From Paraburkholderia agricolaris (lineage in GTDB: Bacteria > Pseudomonadota > Gammaproteobacteria > Burkholderiales > Burkholderiaceae), in assembly GCF_009455635.1 (NCBI RefSeq), contig NZ_QPER01000002.1:1798001-1862000 (forward strand): a stretch of DNA of 64,000 nucleotides, written 5' to 3'. The position numbers and the translations under genes are program-made. The notes under the pieces are model-generated. The model worked only from the letters and a program-made list of their open reading frames with translations, made no database searches and had not been told where the DNA came from. Shown here piece after piece: positions 54,691-62,864 of this stretch; position 1 is the first letter of the stretch, and the number at the start of each line of letters is the position of its first letter.

Positions 54691-55677
54691 ATGAAATCTG
54701 CCAGGCGCATTATCTGTTCACTGATATTTTTTCTGCTATTGGGTGCCTGTCCGGTCGACACGGTCAGCCTCGGCGGCATCCCGGAACTGTTGCTTTACCT
54801 TGCTGTTTTTATGGCACCCTGGCTGGCGATCACGGGCGTATTTTTCTGGCGGCATCGTCGATTGCCCAGTCGTAGGCGTGCCGGCCTGACCGTGCTGTTC
54901 TTTCTCGCGCCTGTACTTTGTTTTTTCGTTCTGGGTGGCGGGCAAGTGATTCTTGGGAAGGCGGGCAGGACCTTCACCGCTTTTGCGAAACGGCCCGTCG
55001 TGATAGCGGGTGTAACGTTCCCGGCAGGCAGCGTGGTAAGTTACGAGCAGTTGGGGGGCGGGTACTGGCACAATCGTCCGATATTTGCTCATAGCGATAA
55101 GCCAGTCATGGCCGGATCAGTGGAAATCACCAAGCTTATGTATTGGCGGGAGCACGCGAACACATTGATCGTGGTCTTGAGCCGGGATCAGACAATCGAG
55201 GGGTGGCAATGTCACGGGGGCGCCGACTCGGTAGCTGAAATGAGTTTGACGGCAACGCAACCCAGTTTTCGGGGCTGTATGTTTGCCGCGCCGGGAACGA
55301 TCGACGGGATGAACTGGCCCGTGTTCACCGAAGTCATGAAACGCGACAATGGCGACTGGAAGTTGTCGTGGCAAACGGCTCGCGATGGGAGCCGCCCGCT
55401 TGCGAACGTTTTCGGATTCAAGGCAAGGGAAATGAAGGCGACTTACAGTGCGACGCTTGCACTGAAGCAGTGGTCAGCCAGCGCCTATTACCCGGAAACC
55501 CGGGTCGGTGACTATGCGTTTTCGAGCGAAGGTCAAACCGACCTGGTTTGGACGGCCGGCGGCGATATCCGCGTAGAAGGACACGCCAGCAATGTGAAAA
55601 CCGGCGAGGTCGTCACCTGCCTGCTCATACGGCCGCAAGGTCGCAAGGCTCGGCCGTGCGAGAGAGACAACGGCTGA
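54691..55677 (+). CDS. Hypothetical membrane protein
   Basis: 328 residues from ATG 54691. The N terminus looks like a lipoprotein signal (LIFFLLLGAC), followed by two further hydrophobic helices (ELLLYLAVFMAPWLAITGVFFW and AGLTVLFFLAPVLCFFVLGGG), then a large soluble part with VVIAGVTFPAGSVVSYEQ. No family recognised. Base composition is clearly more AT-rich than the neighbours, and codon use is looser, suggesting recent acquisition or relaxed selection. No strong ribosome site. Confidence 0.65.
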   Translation: MKSARRIICSLIFFLLLGACPVDTVSLGGIPELLLYLAVFMAPWLAITGVFFWRHRRLPSRRRAGLTVLFFLAPVLCFFVLGGGQVILGKAGRTFTAFAKRPVVIAGVTFPAGSVVSYEQLGGGYWHNRPIFAHSDKPVMAGSVEITKLMYWREHANTLIVVLSRDQTIEGWQCHGGADSVAEMSLTATQPSFRGCMFAAPGTIDGMNWPVFTEVMKRDNGDWKLSWQTARDGSRPLANVFGFKAREMKATYSATLALKQWSASAYYPETRVGDYAFSSEGQTDLVWTAGGDIRVEGHASNVKTGEVVTCLLIRPQGRKARPCERDNG

Positions 55678-55726
55678 TTTTGCTCGGCCGTGCCGGCGCG
55701 CGAGCGCACCGACACGGTCCAACTGC

Positions 55727-57436
55727 TTAGCGCCAGATGATCGATCCCGGCTCCGGGCAGACCCACGATGACTGCAGGCGCTCGCGAATCTCGGCGAGGG
55801 ACTGCCTGACCAGCAATTCGCCGTTGCGAAACACCGGAGCCAGCGCGCCGTGTTCAGCCTGCTCGACAGTCTGCTGTTCGTACAGCACGAAGCGGTCGCC
55901 TTCCTTTTCGACGCGCAACAGCCCCTTGGCGGATTTCTTGGTGCCGTCGTCCGTCGCCGGGTCTTTGTAGATATCGACTGCTTCACCGCCCACTTCGGCA
56001 TAGATCGCCTTCAACGCGTAGCCGAAAGTGTCGCGGGAATTCATGCCGTACACATAGCTGCCGATACCGAGCACCACATTGCACGAGGCAAACCCCTTCG
56101 CCGCCAAACGCAGCATGATGTCGCGAGCGCGGGGCAGCGTGATCGAGTCGCCGTAAATGAGCCCGACATGCGAGTCCAGAACCTTGTAACCCTTGGCCGT
56201 TGTGGTGCCGCCGTAGATGTTCCAAAGGCATTCGACGGCGCCCGTGCGCTCCGCCTCGGTAATCGGCTCGCCGCTCTCCTTGACGGTGTACTTGCCGTCT
56301 TCCGATACCGCTGGCTGGCCGTTCCCCTGAACCAACTCCGCGTCGGTATAGCCGGTCAGGATCTTCACCGGGTCGCCCGAGTCGGGACGGAACACCACCT
56401 TGGCGTTGCCGAGCGCATCGGGCTTGCGTGCGAGGATCTCCGCCTTGAGTTCGTTCGCGATGCTGGTCATGACGTTCCAGAAGTCGAACGTATCGCTAAC
56501 GATGGAGACCATCCCTTGCGGGTAGCCTTCCGTCACGAACTCGCGGATGACTTCCAGTTCCGCCTTGCGGCGCAGCGCTTTGGGGTCGAGCATCGCGTGG
56601 GCGGGATCGCGCGCGAGGCGTTGCAGGGTCAGCAGAATGCGCAGCGCCATGACGCTGTGTTCGGATGCCGGAATCGAGCCGCCGACCAGTTCACGGTCCG
56701 CATTCGCGCCATAGTGGTCTTCGAGGTAGTCGATCGCTGGAATCGTATCCGTGCCTGTGAAGGACAACAGGTGGCCGGAACCGCAACGCATCGCGTCGTG
56801 CACGCCGCTCATGCCGCGCATCGAGAAATCATGGCCTTGCCAGCTCACGAATTCGAGCGGCGCGCCGGTCAGGTTTGCGAAGTAGATCAGCAGTTTGCGG
56901 AACTCGAACGCGATGGTCGCCACCGTGGAGGGCTTCCACGATTCGCAGCTGAAGATCGTTTCGAAGTACGTCGAAACCCACGGAAAGTCTGGATGGGTGT
57001 TGATGAAGATGACCGGCGGCACCTTGATGTCCACCCGCGAGCCCTCCGGCAGCGAGCGGATCTCAAGCGGCAGATAGCCCAGATCATGCAGGTCTTCGAG
57101 ACTGGACACCGGAACCGCGCCCGGACCCAGGGCCGTGTCCATGCGACGCTTGTATTTACGTATGGCCTGGGTCTTCGGCTTGCGGAAGAACTCACTGTCG
57201 AACAGGTCGATCAGGAACTCCTGGATGAAGCCTTGCAGACCGAACCAGACAACCTTGTCGTCGAAGAGCTCACGCAACACCGGCGCGTACTTCGCCGAAC
57301 GGGGCGTGAAGTTCGCGACGAGTTTCGTGGTCGAACCCGGGTACATTGACGGGTGGCCGGTCTTGTAGAAATCGGCGAGGTTGAACGGGACGAGCTGGTT
57401 TTTCTCGAGGACTTCTGTGCGTTCGGGGGCGTTCAT
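55727..57436 (-). CDS. nadV: Nicotinamide phosphoribosyltransferase NadV
   Basis: 569 residues. VPFNLADFYKTGHPSMYP, the EFVSWQGHDFSMRGMSG loop, HLLSFTGTDTIPAIDYL, FVTEGYPQGMVSIVSDTFDFWNV and VVFRPDSGDPVKI mark the NAMPT/NadV family, which makes nicotinamide mononucleotide from nicotinamide and PRPP. Start ATG 57436 has GGAGA 5 bases upstream. Second gene of the operon after the PRPP synthase at 57457, 20 bases apart, which supplies its co-substrate. Confidence 0.95.
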   Translation of the reverse strand: MNAPERTEVLEKNQLVPFNLADFYKTGHPSMYPGSTTKLVANFTPRSAKYAPVLRELFDDKVVWFGLQGFIQEFLIDLFDSEFFRKPKTQAIRKYKRRMDTALGPGAVPVSSLEDLHDLGYLPLEIRSLPEGSRVDIKVPPVIFINTHPDFPWVSTYFETIFSCESWKPSTVATIAFEFRKLLIYFANLTGAPLEFVSWQGHDFSMRGMSGVHDAMRCGSGHLLSFTGTDTIPAIDYLEDHYGANADRELVGGSIPASEHSVMALRILLTLQRLARDPAHAMLDPKALRRKAELEVIREFVTEGYPQGMVSIVSDTFDFWNVMTSIANELKAEILARKPDALGNAKVVFRPDSGDPVKILTGYTDAELVQGNGQPAVSEDGKYTVKESGEPITEAERTGAVECLWNIYGGTTTAKGYKVLDSHVGLIYGDSITLPRARDIMLRLAAKGFASCNVVLGIGSYVYGMNSRDTFGYALKAIYAEVGGEAVDIYKDPATDDGTKKSAKGLLRVEKEGDRFVLYEQQTVEQAEHGALAPVFRNGELLVRQSLAEIRERLQSSWVCPEPGSIIWR

Positions 57437-57456
57437 GAAAGTCTCCTGCGATGGGT

Positions 57457-58269
57457 TCAGACCACCTGGCAGCGGGTGTCGCTGGTCCAGTTGTTGCGTG
57501 TGAAAACCGTCTGGTAGTGTTCGAGAAGAGGGCCGAGGCCTTTGCTGAAAATACCGTGGGTGACGTACAGATAGAGCGGGTGATTCTGACGCTGCCCGGC
57601 CTGCCGCGTTCGCAGGGCCGACGCCAGTTCGGTGAATGTGCGCCCGCCGTCGCAGATATCGTCCACGACGAGCAAGGGGCAATCGGGCAGATCGCCCACC
57701 ACCTGAGTGCCGGTGATCTTGCCAGTTTGGGTATTGCGGACCTTTTCGGCGAAAACGACTTCGAGTTCCAGCGCACGAGCCAGATACATCACCCGCTTGC
57801 GTGCGCCGGCATCCGGCGCGACCAGTGCGACGCGTCCCAGGGCGGCTTGCGCCCGGCGAAGCGACGGCAACGGATCAGCGATCACGACCCGGTTCAGCAA
57901 GGCCGTCACGACGTCGCTGTGCGGGTCCTGAATTTCGACTTGCGTGTAGTTCTGCGCATTGATCAGGTCGCAGAATACCCGGGCGCTCAGCGCCTCGCCG
58001 GCATTGGCCACGCGGTCCTGGCGAGCGTATGGCACGTAGGGCATCGACAACCGGAGCGGTGTGCCCGGATAGCCGCGGCGCAGTGCATCCGTGACCAGCA
58101 GCAGCGTCATGACCGACTCTGCGTCGGGCAGGTGGGCCTGAATGCGCAGCGCCTCGGCGGGCAGATCCAGTTCCACGGCGACATTGACCTCGCCACCTGG
58201 GAAGACCAGTTTGCGTATCGGCAGCACCTGTTCGGACCGATCGCGTGACACCGCAAAAACCTGAATCAT
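57457..58269 (-). CDS. prs: Ribose-phosphate pyrophosphokinase-like protein (NAD salvage type)
   Basis: 270 residues, shorter than housekeeping Prs (about 315). It keeps VPYARQDRVANAGEALSARVF, VALVAPDAGARKR and the PRPP-binding loop LLVVDDICDGGRT, but lacks most of the flag region of the main enzyme. It probably makes PRPP for nicotinamide salvage. First gene of the operon, under the palindrome at 58329-58353 and next to divergent nrtR. Confidence 0.92.
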   Translation of the reverse strand: MIQVFAVSRDRSEQVLPIRKLVFPGGEVNVAVELDLPAEALRIQAHLPDAESVMTLLLVTDALRRGYPGTPLRLSMPYVPYARQDRVANAGEALSARVFCDLINAQNYTQVEIQDPHSDVVTALLNRVVIADPLPSLRRAQAALGRVALVAPDAGARKRVMYLARALELEVVFAEKVRNTQTGKITGTQVVGDLPDCPLLVVDDICDGGRTFTELASALRTRQAGQRQNHPLYLYVTHGIFSKGLGPLLEHYQTVFTRNNWTSDTRCQVV

Positions 58270-58307
58270 TGCTATCCTCCATGGACCTTCGTCGAGATGT
58301 TCGACTA

Positions 58308-58353
58308 ACTTGGTTCAAGTATAATCCGACTTAGTTGAGTTTTGCAACTAAGT
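58308..58353 (-). promoter_or_regulatory. NrtR operator and prs-nadV promoter
   Basis: A perfect inverted repeat ACTTAGTTG (58329-58337) / CAACTAAGT (58345-58353) with a 7-base spacer lies in the divergent region. On the minus strand TTGCAA (58347-58342) and TATACT (58323-58318) form a promoter with 18 bp spacing that the palindrome covers. A second small repeat ACTTG-GTT-CAAGT (58308-58320) borders the -10. Binding would repress prs-nadV. Confidence 0.7.
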
Positions 58354-58396
58354 ATGGAAAAATACTTGTGCCGCATATTCGGCAGGGGATTTTCCA

Positions 58397-59095
58397 ATGA
58401 AACACAGCCACACCACGCCGGACGTAAGCGTCGACATTGTTTTGCTGACTTTGGACGATGGGCGGCTGAAGGTTGCGCTACACCGGCGCGAGCGCTCGCC
58501 TGGGAAAGGCAGTCTGGCGCTACCGGGCGGTTACGTGCATGTGGACGAGGATGCTTCCATGGAAGCGACGGCCTACCGCGTGCTGCGGGACAAAACCGGG
58601 CTCGTACCGCGTTACCTCGAACAGTTGCGAACCTTCGGCGGCCCTGATCGCGATCCCCGCGGCTGGTCGGTTGCCGTCGCGCACGTCGCGCTGATTCCGC
58701 ACGCCGAACTGAGCGAGGCCGGGGCAGGGGTATTTCACTTCTACGACGTGGACGAGCTTCCGGAACTCGTCTTCGACCACGCCGGGCAGGTTCAGGAGGC
58801 GGTGCAGCGCGTGCGCAACAAGGCAAGCTATTCCACGCTGCCGTGCTGGCTGCTGCCGGAACTGTTCACGTTGACGCAGCTTCAGGGCATTTACGAACAG
58901 ATTTTTGGCGAGACCGTGTCGCGCGGTACGTTCCGGTCGCGTTTGGGCATCAAGGTGGGAGAACTTACGCCGGGTGAAGCGGCTGACGAGGCGGACATTC
59001 TGATTGCGACCGACCAGTTTCAGGGCGGCAATCAGCGTCCGGCTCGTCTTTTCCGGGTGAACCGGCTCAGTCTTTTCAAGCGGGCATTCTGGTAA
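58397..59095 (+). CDS. nrtR: NrtR, NAD-metabolism repressor (Nudix-related)
   Basis: 232 residues. N-terminal Nudix-like domain with LPGGYVHVDEDASMEATAYRVL, in which the catalytic EE of the Nudix box is replaced (VLRDKTG), so it senses rather than hydrolyses; then a winged helix (ETVSRGTFRSRLG). NrtR proteins bind ADP-ribose or related NAD products and release DNA. Divergent from prs-nadV, the classic NrtR-regulated arrangement. Confidence 0.92.
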   Translation: MKHSHTTPDVSVDIVLLTLDDGRLKVALHRRERSPGKGSLALPGGYVHVDEDASMEATAYRVLRDKTGLVPRYLEQLRTFGGPDRDPRGWSVAVAHVALIPHAELSEAGAGVFHFYDVDELPELVFDHAGQVQEAVQRVRNKASYSTLPCWLLPELFTLTQLQGIYEQIFGETVSRGTFRSRLGIKVGELTPGEAADEADILIATDQFQGGNQRPARLFRVNRLSLFKRAFW

Positions 59096-59119
59096 CGGCA
59101 TGCCCGTGCGTGCGCGGGC

Positions 59120-60331
59120 CTATTCAATAACCCCGGCTACCGCCTGCGCCGTGGCTGCCGACAACGTCCACCCCAGATGCCCGTGGCCGGTGTTGTAGAA
59201 CACGCCACGCCGCTTGCCGCGGCCCACCTTGGGCAGCATGCTCGGCAACATCGGCCGCAAGCCCGCCCACGGAATCACGCGCGACGTCGACACCTCTGGA
59301 AAATGCCGGCGCGTCCAGTCCACCAGCGGAGCGATCCGGTCCGAGCGGATATCGCGGTTAAAGCCGTTGATCTCCGCCGTGCCCGCCACCCGGAAACGAT
59401 CAACACCGAGCCGGCTCGTCACGATCTTCGCGCTATCGTCGAGCAAGCTGACCCACGGCGCGCGCTGTTGGCTGACTTCATCGTCGAGGTACACGGTGAT
59501 CGAATAGCCCTTCACCGGATAGACGTTTACGTGATCGCCCAGCATCGCCGCAAAGTCGCGGCTCTTCACTCCGGCGCACACGACGATCCGCTCAAAGGCA
59601 AAGCGCTGTAACTCGCCCTCGAGATTGACCGTCATCGAAAACCGTCCTTCGGCCGGCTGGTCGATCGCTGTGATCTCGGCATCGTAATGAAACTCGACGC
59701 CGTGCCGCGCGCAGGCGCTGGCGAGGCCGCGTGTGAATTTATGAATGTCGCCGGTCGAGTCGGAAGGCGTGAAGAAGCCGCCGAAAAAATCGCCCTGCAG
59801 CGCAGGCTCGATCTGCTGCAACTCCGTGGCCGTCACCGGATTGCGATCGAGACCGCCTTCGCGCAACAACGCATTCACCTTGTTCGCCGCGTCGAATTCC
59901 TTGCGGGTCTTGTAGATGTGCAGAATGCCGCGCCGCTCCAGATCGAAGTCAATCCCTTCGCGCTCGGCAATCGAAAACAGATGTTCGCGCGCCGCAATCG
60001 CGAGCCGGACGGTCTCGACCGTGTTCGCGCGGTAATGCGGAATCTGCCGCAGAAACTCTCCCATCCACGAATACTTGTGCCACGTGGGCATGGGATTGAG
60101 CAGCAGCGGGGCGTCGCGCGTGAGCATCCAGCGCAGGCCCTTCAGTACGGTGGCGGCGCTGTTCCAGACTTCGGCATTGCTGGCGGACAACTGCCCGCCA
60201 TTGGCGAACGAGGTCTCCATCGCAGCATAGCGATGACGTTCGAACACGGTGACGTGGTGGCCGCGCTGCGCGAGGGCGTGAGCAGTCGTGACGCCGGTAA
60301 TGCCGGCGCCAATAATGGCGATTCGTGACAT
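59120..60331 (-). CDS. dadA: D-amino acid dehydrogenase (DadA-like, flavin)
   Basis: 403 residues. N-terminal FAD motif IAIIGAGITGVTTAHALAQRG, C-terminal RPMLPSMLPKVGRG and NTGHGHLGWTLSAATAQAVA, as in DadA and glycine oxidase-type enzymes. It oxidises an amino acid to the keto acid plus ammonia with electrons to the quinone pool. A tandem glycine riboswitch sits in its leader, so glycine, or D-amino acids related to glycine excess, is the likely substrate or signal. Convergent with nrtR, about 24 bases apart. Confidence 0.93.
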   Translation of the reverse strand: MSRIAIIGAGITGVTTAHALAQRGHHVTVFERHRYAAMETSFANGGQLSASNAEVWNSAATVLKGLRWMLTRDAPLLLNPMPTWHKYSWMGEFLRQIPHYRANTVETVRLAIAAREHLFSIAEREGIDFDLERRGILHIYKTRKEFDAANKVNALLREGGLDRNPVTATELQQIEPALQGDFFGGFFTPSDSTGDIHKFTRGLASACARHGVEFHYDAEITAIDQPAEGRFSMTVNLEGELQRFAFERIVVCAGVKSRDFAAMLGDHVNVYPVKGYSITVYLDDEVSQQRAPWVSLLDDSAKIVTSRLGVDRFRVAGTAEINGFNRDIRSDRIAPLVDWTRRHFPEVSTSRVIPWAGLRPMLPSMLPKVGRGKRRGVFYNTGHGHLGWTLSAATAQAVAGVIE

Positions 60332-60394
60332 GACATGATCCAGAGTAGTTGGGCATCACCGGTGTCGATTTCGTGTCGAAACCGGCGTCGATGC
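60332..60394 (-). promoter_or_regulatory. Possible expression-platform hairpin of the glycine riboswitch
   Basis: GGGCATC (60351-60357) / GATGCCC (60388-60394) and inner ACCGG / CCGGC stems form a long hairpin between the riboswitch and the dadA start. The right arm shares bases with the end of the second aptamer, so the two folds could compete. No T-tract follows. Confidence 0.5.
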
Positions 60395-60590
60395 CCCATC
60401 TGTCCATGTACCTGAGAGTTTCTTCCCGCAAGCAGAGGAGCGCGATCTAGGCGCCATGCCGGGAATCCCCTTCGGTGGGCGCGCACGGCGCCGCTCTCCA
60501 GATGTTCCTGCTGCGCGGTCCTTTTGCCTGAGAGTTTCCGGGGCGGTTGCTCCGTCGGCGTCGTCACAAGCCTCTGACGATCTCTCCCGC
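60391..60590 (-). promoter_or_regulatory. Tandem glycine riboswitch (two aptamers)
   Basis: Two copies of the glycine-aptamer core lie in the minus-strand leader of dadA. Each has GGAGAG or GGGAGAG at the start and CTCTCAGG at the end of the conserved stem. Aptamer 1 spans about 60512-60590; aptamer 2 about 60391-60506, with CCACCGAAGGGG and the closing GGACAGAT. A short linker joins them, the usual cooperative tandem layout. Binding normally turns expression on. Confidence 0.92.
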
Positions 60591-60739
60591 ACTGCATTGC
60601 AGAACGGCTCGACAATACCGGGCAAAAAATTTCGCCGCAAGTGTTTCGTGTGATGCCGCGCCCAATCGATCCGGCGACCCCTTGCGCGGGGCAGGCTGAA
60701 AAGCCCCATCGGCAGGACGGCGATTGGGTTGGCGTGGGC

Positions 60740-60787
60740 GACATCGGCTATGACATCGGCTATGACATCGGCTATGACATCGGCTAT
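60740..60787 (+). repeat. 12-bp tandem repeat, four copies
   Basis: GACATCGGCTAT repeated four times without interruption (60740-60751, 60752-60763, 60764-60775, 60776-60787), 44 bases upstream of the lysE-like start. It lies between the glycine riboswitch and lysE. Length variation by strand slippage is likely. Confidence 0.9.
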
Positions 60788-60831
60788 ATTCGGCGGCATA
60801 GTGCCCGCCTTCAATCGACAGAGGAGCCGCC

Positions 60832-61464
60832 GTGCCCACTGCTACAACGTTGCTCGCTTTCGCGCTGGTCTCACTCGGCATGGTGCTTACGCCGGGTCCG
60901 AACATGATCTACCTGATCTCGCGATCGCTCTGCCAGGGGCGGCGCGCCGGGCTCGTGTCACTCGGCGGCGTCGCGCTCGGCTACGTGTTCTATATGTTTT
61001 GTGCCGCGTTCGGTATCACGGCGCTGCTGTTGACGGTGCCCTATGCGTACGACGCGCTGCGTTTCGGCGGCGCGCTTTACCTGTTGTATCTGGCCTGGCA
61101 GGCGGTCAAACCGGGTGGCCGCTCACCGTTCCAGGTGCGCGACCTGCCGCACGACAGCCGCCGCAAGCTCTTTACGATGGGCCTCGTCACGAACCTCGCG
61201 AATCCGAAGATCGCGGTCATGTACCTGTCGCTGCTGCCGCAGTTCATTTCGCCGGGGCACGGCAGCGTGCTGTCGCAATCGATCGCGCTCGGCTGCGTGC
61301 AGATTGTCATTGCGGTCACGGTCAATGCGCTGATTGCCAGCATGGCGGGTTCGATCGCCGGCTTTCTCGCCGGGCGCCCGGTGTGGCTGCTGGTGCAACG
61401 CTGGCTGATGGGCACCGTGCTCGCCGGCCTGGCCGTGCGGATCGCGTTCGACGCGCGCCGTTAA
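60832..61464 (+). CDS. LysE-family amino-acid exporter
   Basis: 210 residues with six hydrophobic helices. Family landmarks: GMVLTPGPNMIYLISRSLCQGRRAG at the N terminus and LVTNLANPKIAVMYLSLLPQF in the middle. It exports a basic or other amino acid. GTG 60832 has GAGGAG 5 bases upstream. The adjacent glycine riboswitch and dadA suggest amino-acid overload as the common theme. Confidence 0.92.
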   Translation: MPTATTLLAFALVSLGMVLTPGPNMIYLISRSLCQGRRAGLVSLGGVALGYVFYMFCAAFGITALLLTVPYAYDALRFGGALYLLYLAWQAVKPGGRSPFQVRDLPHDSRRKLFTMGLVTNLANPKIAVMYLSLLPQFISPGHGSVLSQSIALGCVQIVIAVTVNALIASMAGSIAGFLAGRPVWLLVQRWLMGTVLAGLAVRIAFDARR

Positions 61465-61469
61465 GCCAC

Positions 61470-61499
61470 GCGCTGAAGACGCGCGCGAATCTTCAGCGC
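61470..61499. terminator. Bidirectional hairpin between lysE-like and GNAT genes
   Basis: GCGCTGAAGA (61470-61479) and TCTTCAGCGC (61490-61499) are perfect 10-bp inverted repeats around a 10-base loop. It follows the lysE stop by 5 bases and precedes the convergent GNAT stop at 61519. No T-tract. Confidence 0.6.
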
Positions 61500-61518
61500 T
61501 GTCTTGCGCGCCGGCTCG

Positions 61519-62046
61519 TCACAACGCCTTGTACATGATGGTGGTCGAATCGAGCCGCTCCTCCCGCGTGTCGCGGCAAAACTGCGGAATCACACCGGCC
61601 GTTTGATAACCCAGCGCGGTATAGAGCGGCTCCGCTTTATCGCCGGTGCGCGTATCGAGTGTTAGCAAGCTGCGTTGCAGTTGCCGCGCACGGCGCTCCA
61701 GCTCCACCATCAGCGCTTTGGCAATGCCTTGGCGGCGAAACGCCGGGTGAACCAGCAGCTTGCGCACTTCGGCGCGATGGCGTTGATTGGGCATCGTGTC
61801 GTAATCGAGTTGCACGGTGCCCGCGATCGACTCGCCATGACGCGCGACGAACAATACCAGCGCGCCCGCACGCAGCGACGGCAACACCTTGCCGCTCCAG
61901 AACGCCTCACTCTCTGCAACGCTATGCGGCAGCACAAATCCCACGCTCGCGCCGTCATGGACGCAGGCACGCAGCAGCGCGCCGAGTTCGGGCAGATGCC
62001 GGACGAGCTCGTCGGCGGAGAAGGTCGTGATAGTGGTGGCGCTCAT
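61519..62046 (-). CDS. GNAT-family N-acetyltransferase
   Basis: 175 residues. Acetyl-CoA motif LLVHPAFRRQGIAKALMVELER (RRQGIA pyrophosphate loop) and the C-terminal TRTGDKAEPLYTALGYQTAG. Substrate unknown. Encoded 12 bases after the XRE-cupin regulator, so most likely co-transcribed; this regulator-enzyme pair often handles amino acids or aminoglycoside-like amines. Confidence 0.9.
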   Translation of the reverse strand: MSATTITTFSADELVRHLPELGALLRACVHDGASVGFVLPHSVAESEAFWSGKVLPSLRAGALVLFVARHGESIAGTVQLDYDTMPNQRHRAEVRKLLVHPAFRRQGIAKALMVELERRARQLQRSLLTLDTRTGDKAEPLYTALGYQTAGVIPQFCRDTREERLDSTTIMYKAL

Positions 62047-62058
62047 GTTGGCTGGAAC

Positions 62059-62631
62059 TCAGACGATGAAGAGGATGTAGCGGGCCGCGCTGTGCGCGGG
62101 AGTGGCGAAAGCGCTGGGGCCGAATAACTGATAGCGCAGACAGTCACCGGCTTGCAGATCGTGACTCCGGCCGTCGACGGTGATCTGCAATTGCCCTTCG
62201 AGCAGGATCAGATGATGTTCGATGCCGGCTCGCGGCGACGCGTCGTAATCGATTCGCGCGCCGGCATCGAGTTCGCATTCCAGTGCCTCGCCGCTCAGCG
62301 CCTGAGCCGGCGGCGACACGGAGCGGCGCCGGAAGCCGCTGCTCGCGTCGGTCCAGACGGCCTGCGCATTGCGCGGGACCAGCGGCGCGAAGTCTTCTTC
62401 GACCATGTGCATGAGGCGCGACATCGGCAAGCCGTAGGCGACGCACAGCTTGCCCAGCACGCTGGCCGTGGGGCTCACGGCGGCGTTTTCGAGGCGGGAC
62501 AGCGTGGCGCGGCTGACGTTGCTGAGTTTTGCGAGATCGTCGAGGGACCAGTTGCGCTCAGCGCGCAGCGCTCGCAGACGCTGGGCGATGCGGCGGTCGA
62601 TGGCGTTGTCGTCGGAGGGTGTGTTTTCCAT
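62059..62631 (-). CDS. XRE-family regulator with C-terminal cupin
   Basis: 190 residues. N-terminal helix-turn-helix WSLDDLAKLSNVSRATLSRLENAAVSPTASVLGKL; C-terminal cupin barrel with HHLILLEGQLQITVDGRSHDLQAGDCLRY, a ligand-sensing domain. ATG 62631 starts MENTPSDD; GATAAT (62646-62641 on the minus strand) ends 9 bases before it, with TTGACG (62667-62662) 15 bases further upstream, so the mRNA may lack a leader. Confidence 0.92.
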   Translation of the reverse strand: MENTPSDDNAIDRRIAQRLRALRAERNWSLDDLAKLSNVSRATLSRLENAAVSPTASVLGKLCVAYGLPMSRLMHMVEEDFAPLVPRNAQAVWTDASSGFRRRSVSPPAQALSGEALECELDAGARIDYDASPRAGIEHHLILLEGQLQITVDGRSHDLQAGDCLRYQLFGPSAFATPAHSAARYILFIV

Positions 62632-62864
62632 ATTCGGGAAATTATCTCTAATGCGGGAATGCGTCAACGAGAAAAAAACACTCAAAGGGACGCGAACGCG
62701 TTCAGGACGGCCGGGGCATCGCAGAGATTCGTACACCGCGCGTGGCCTGGGCGTTTATGATGGTGCCCACCAACTAAAACCCGCCGCCCGGTTGCGCAAC
62801 GGGGCTGTGCATCGATCACGCACACCGTCCACGAGACCCGGCGGCGCTTGCCGCGACATCCTCT

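Noticed and set aside
55850..57349. 499-codon plus-strand frame opposite nadV
   Set aside because: Antisense shadow with no recognisable domain; nadV is complete on the other strand.
60142..60744. Minus-strand frames across the dadA leader
   Set aside because: They run through the tandem glycine riboswitch and are not expected to be translated.
60740..60787. Possible CRISPR-like repeat
   Set aside because: Units are directly abutting 12-mers without spacers; this is a simple tandem repeat.
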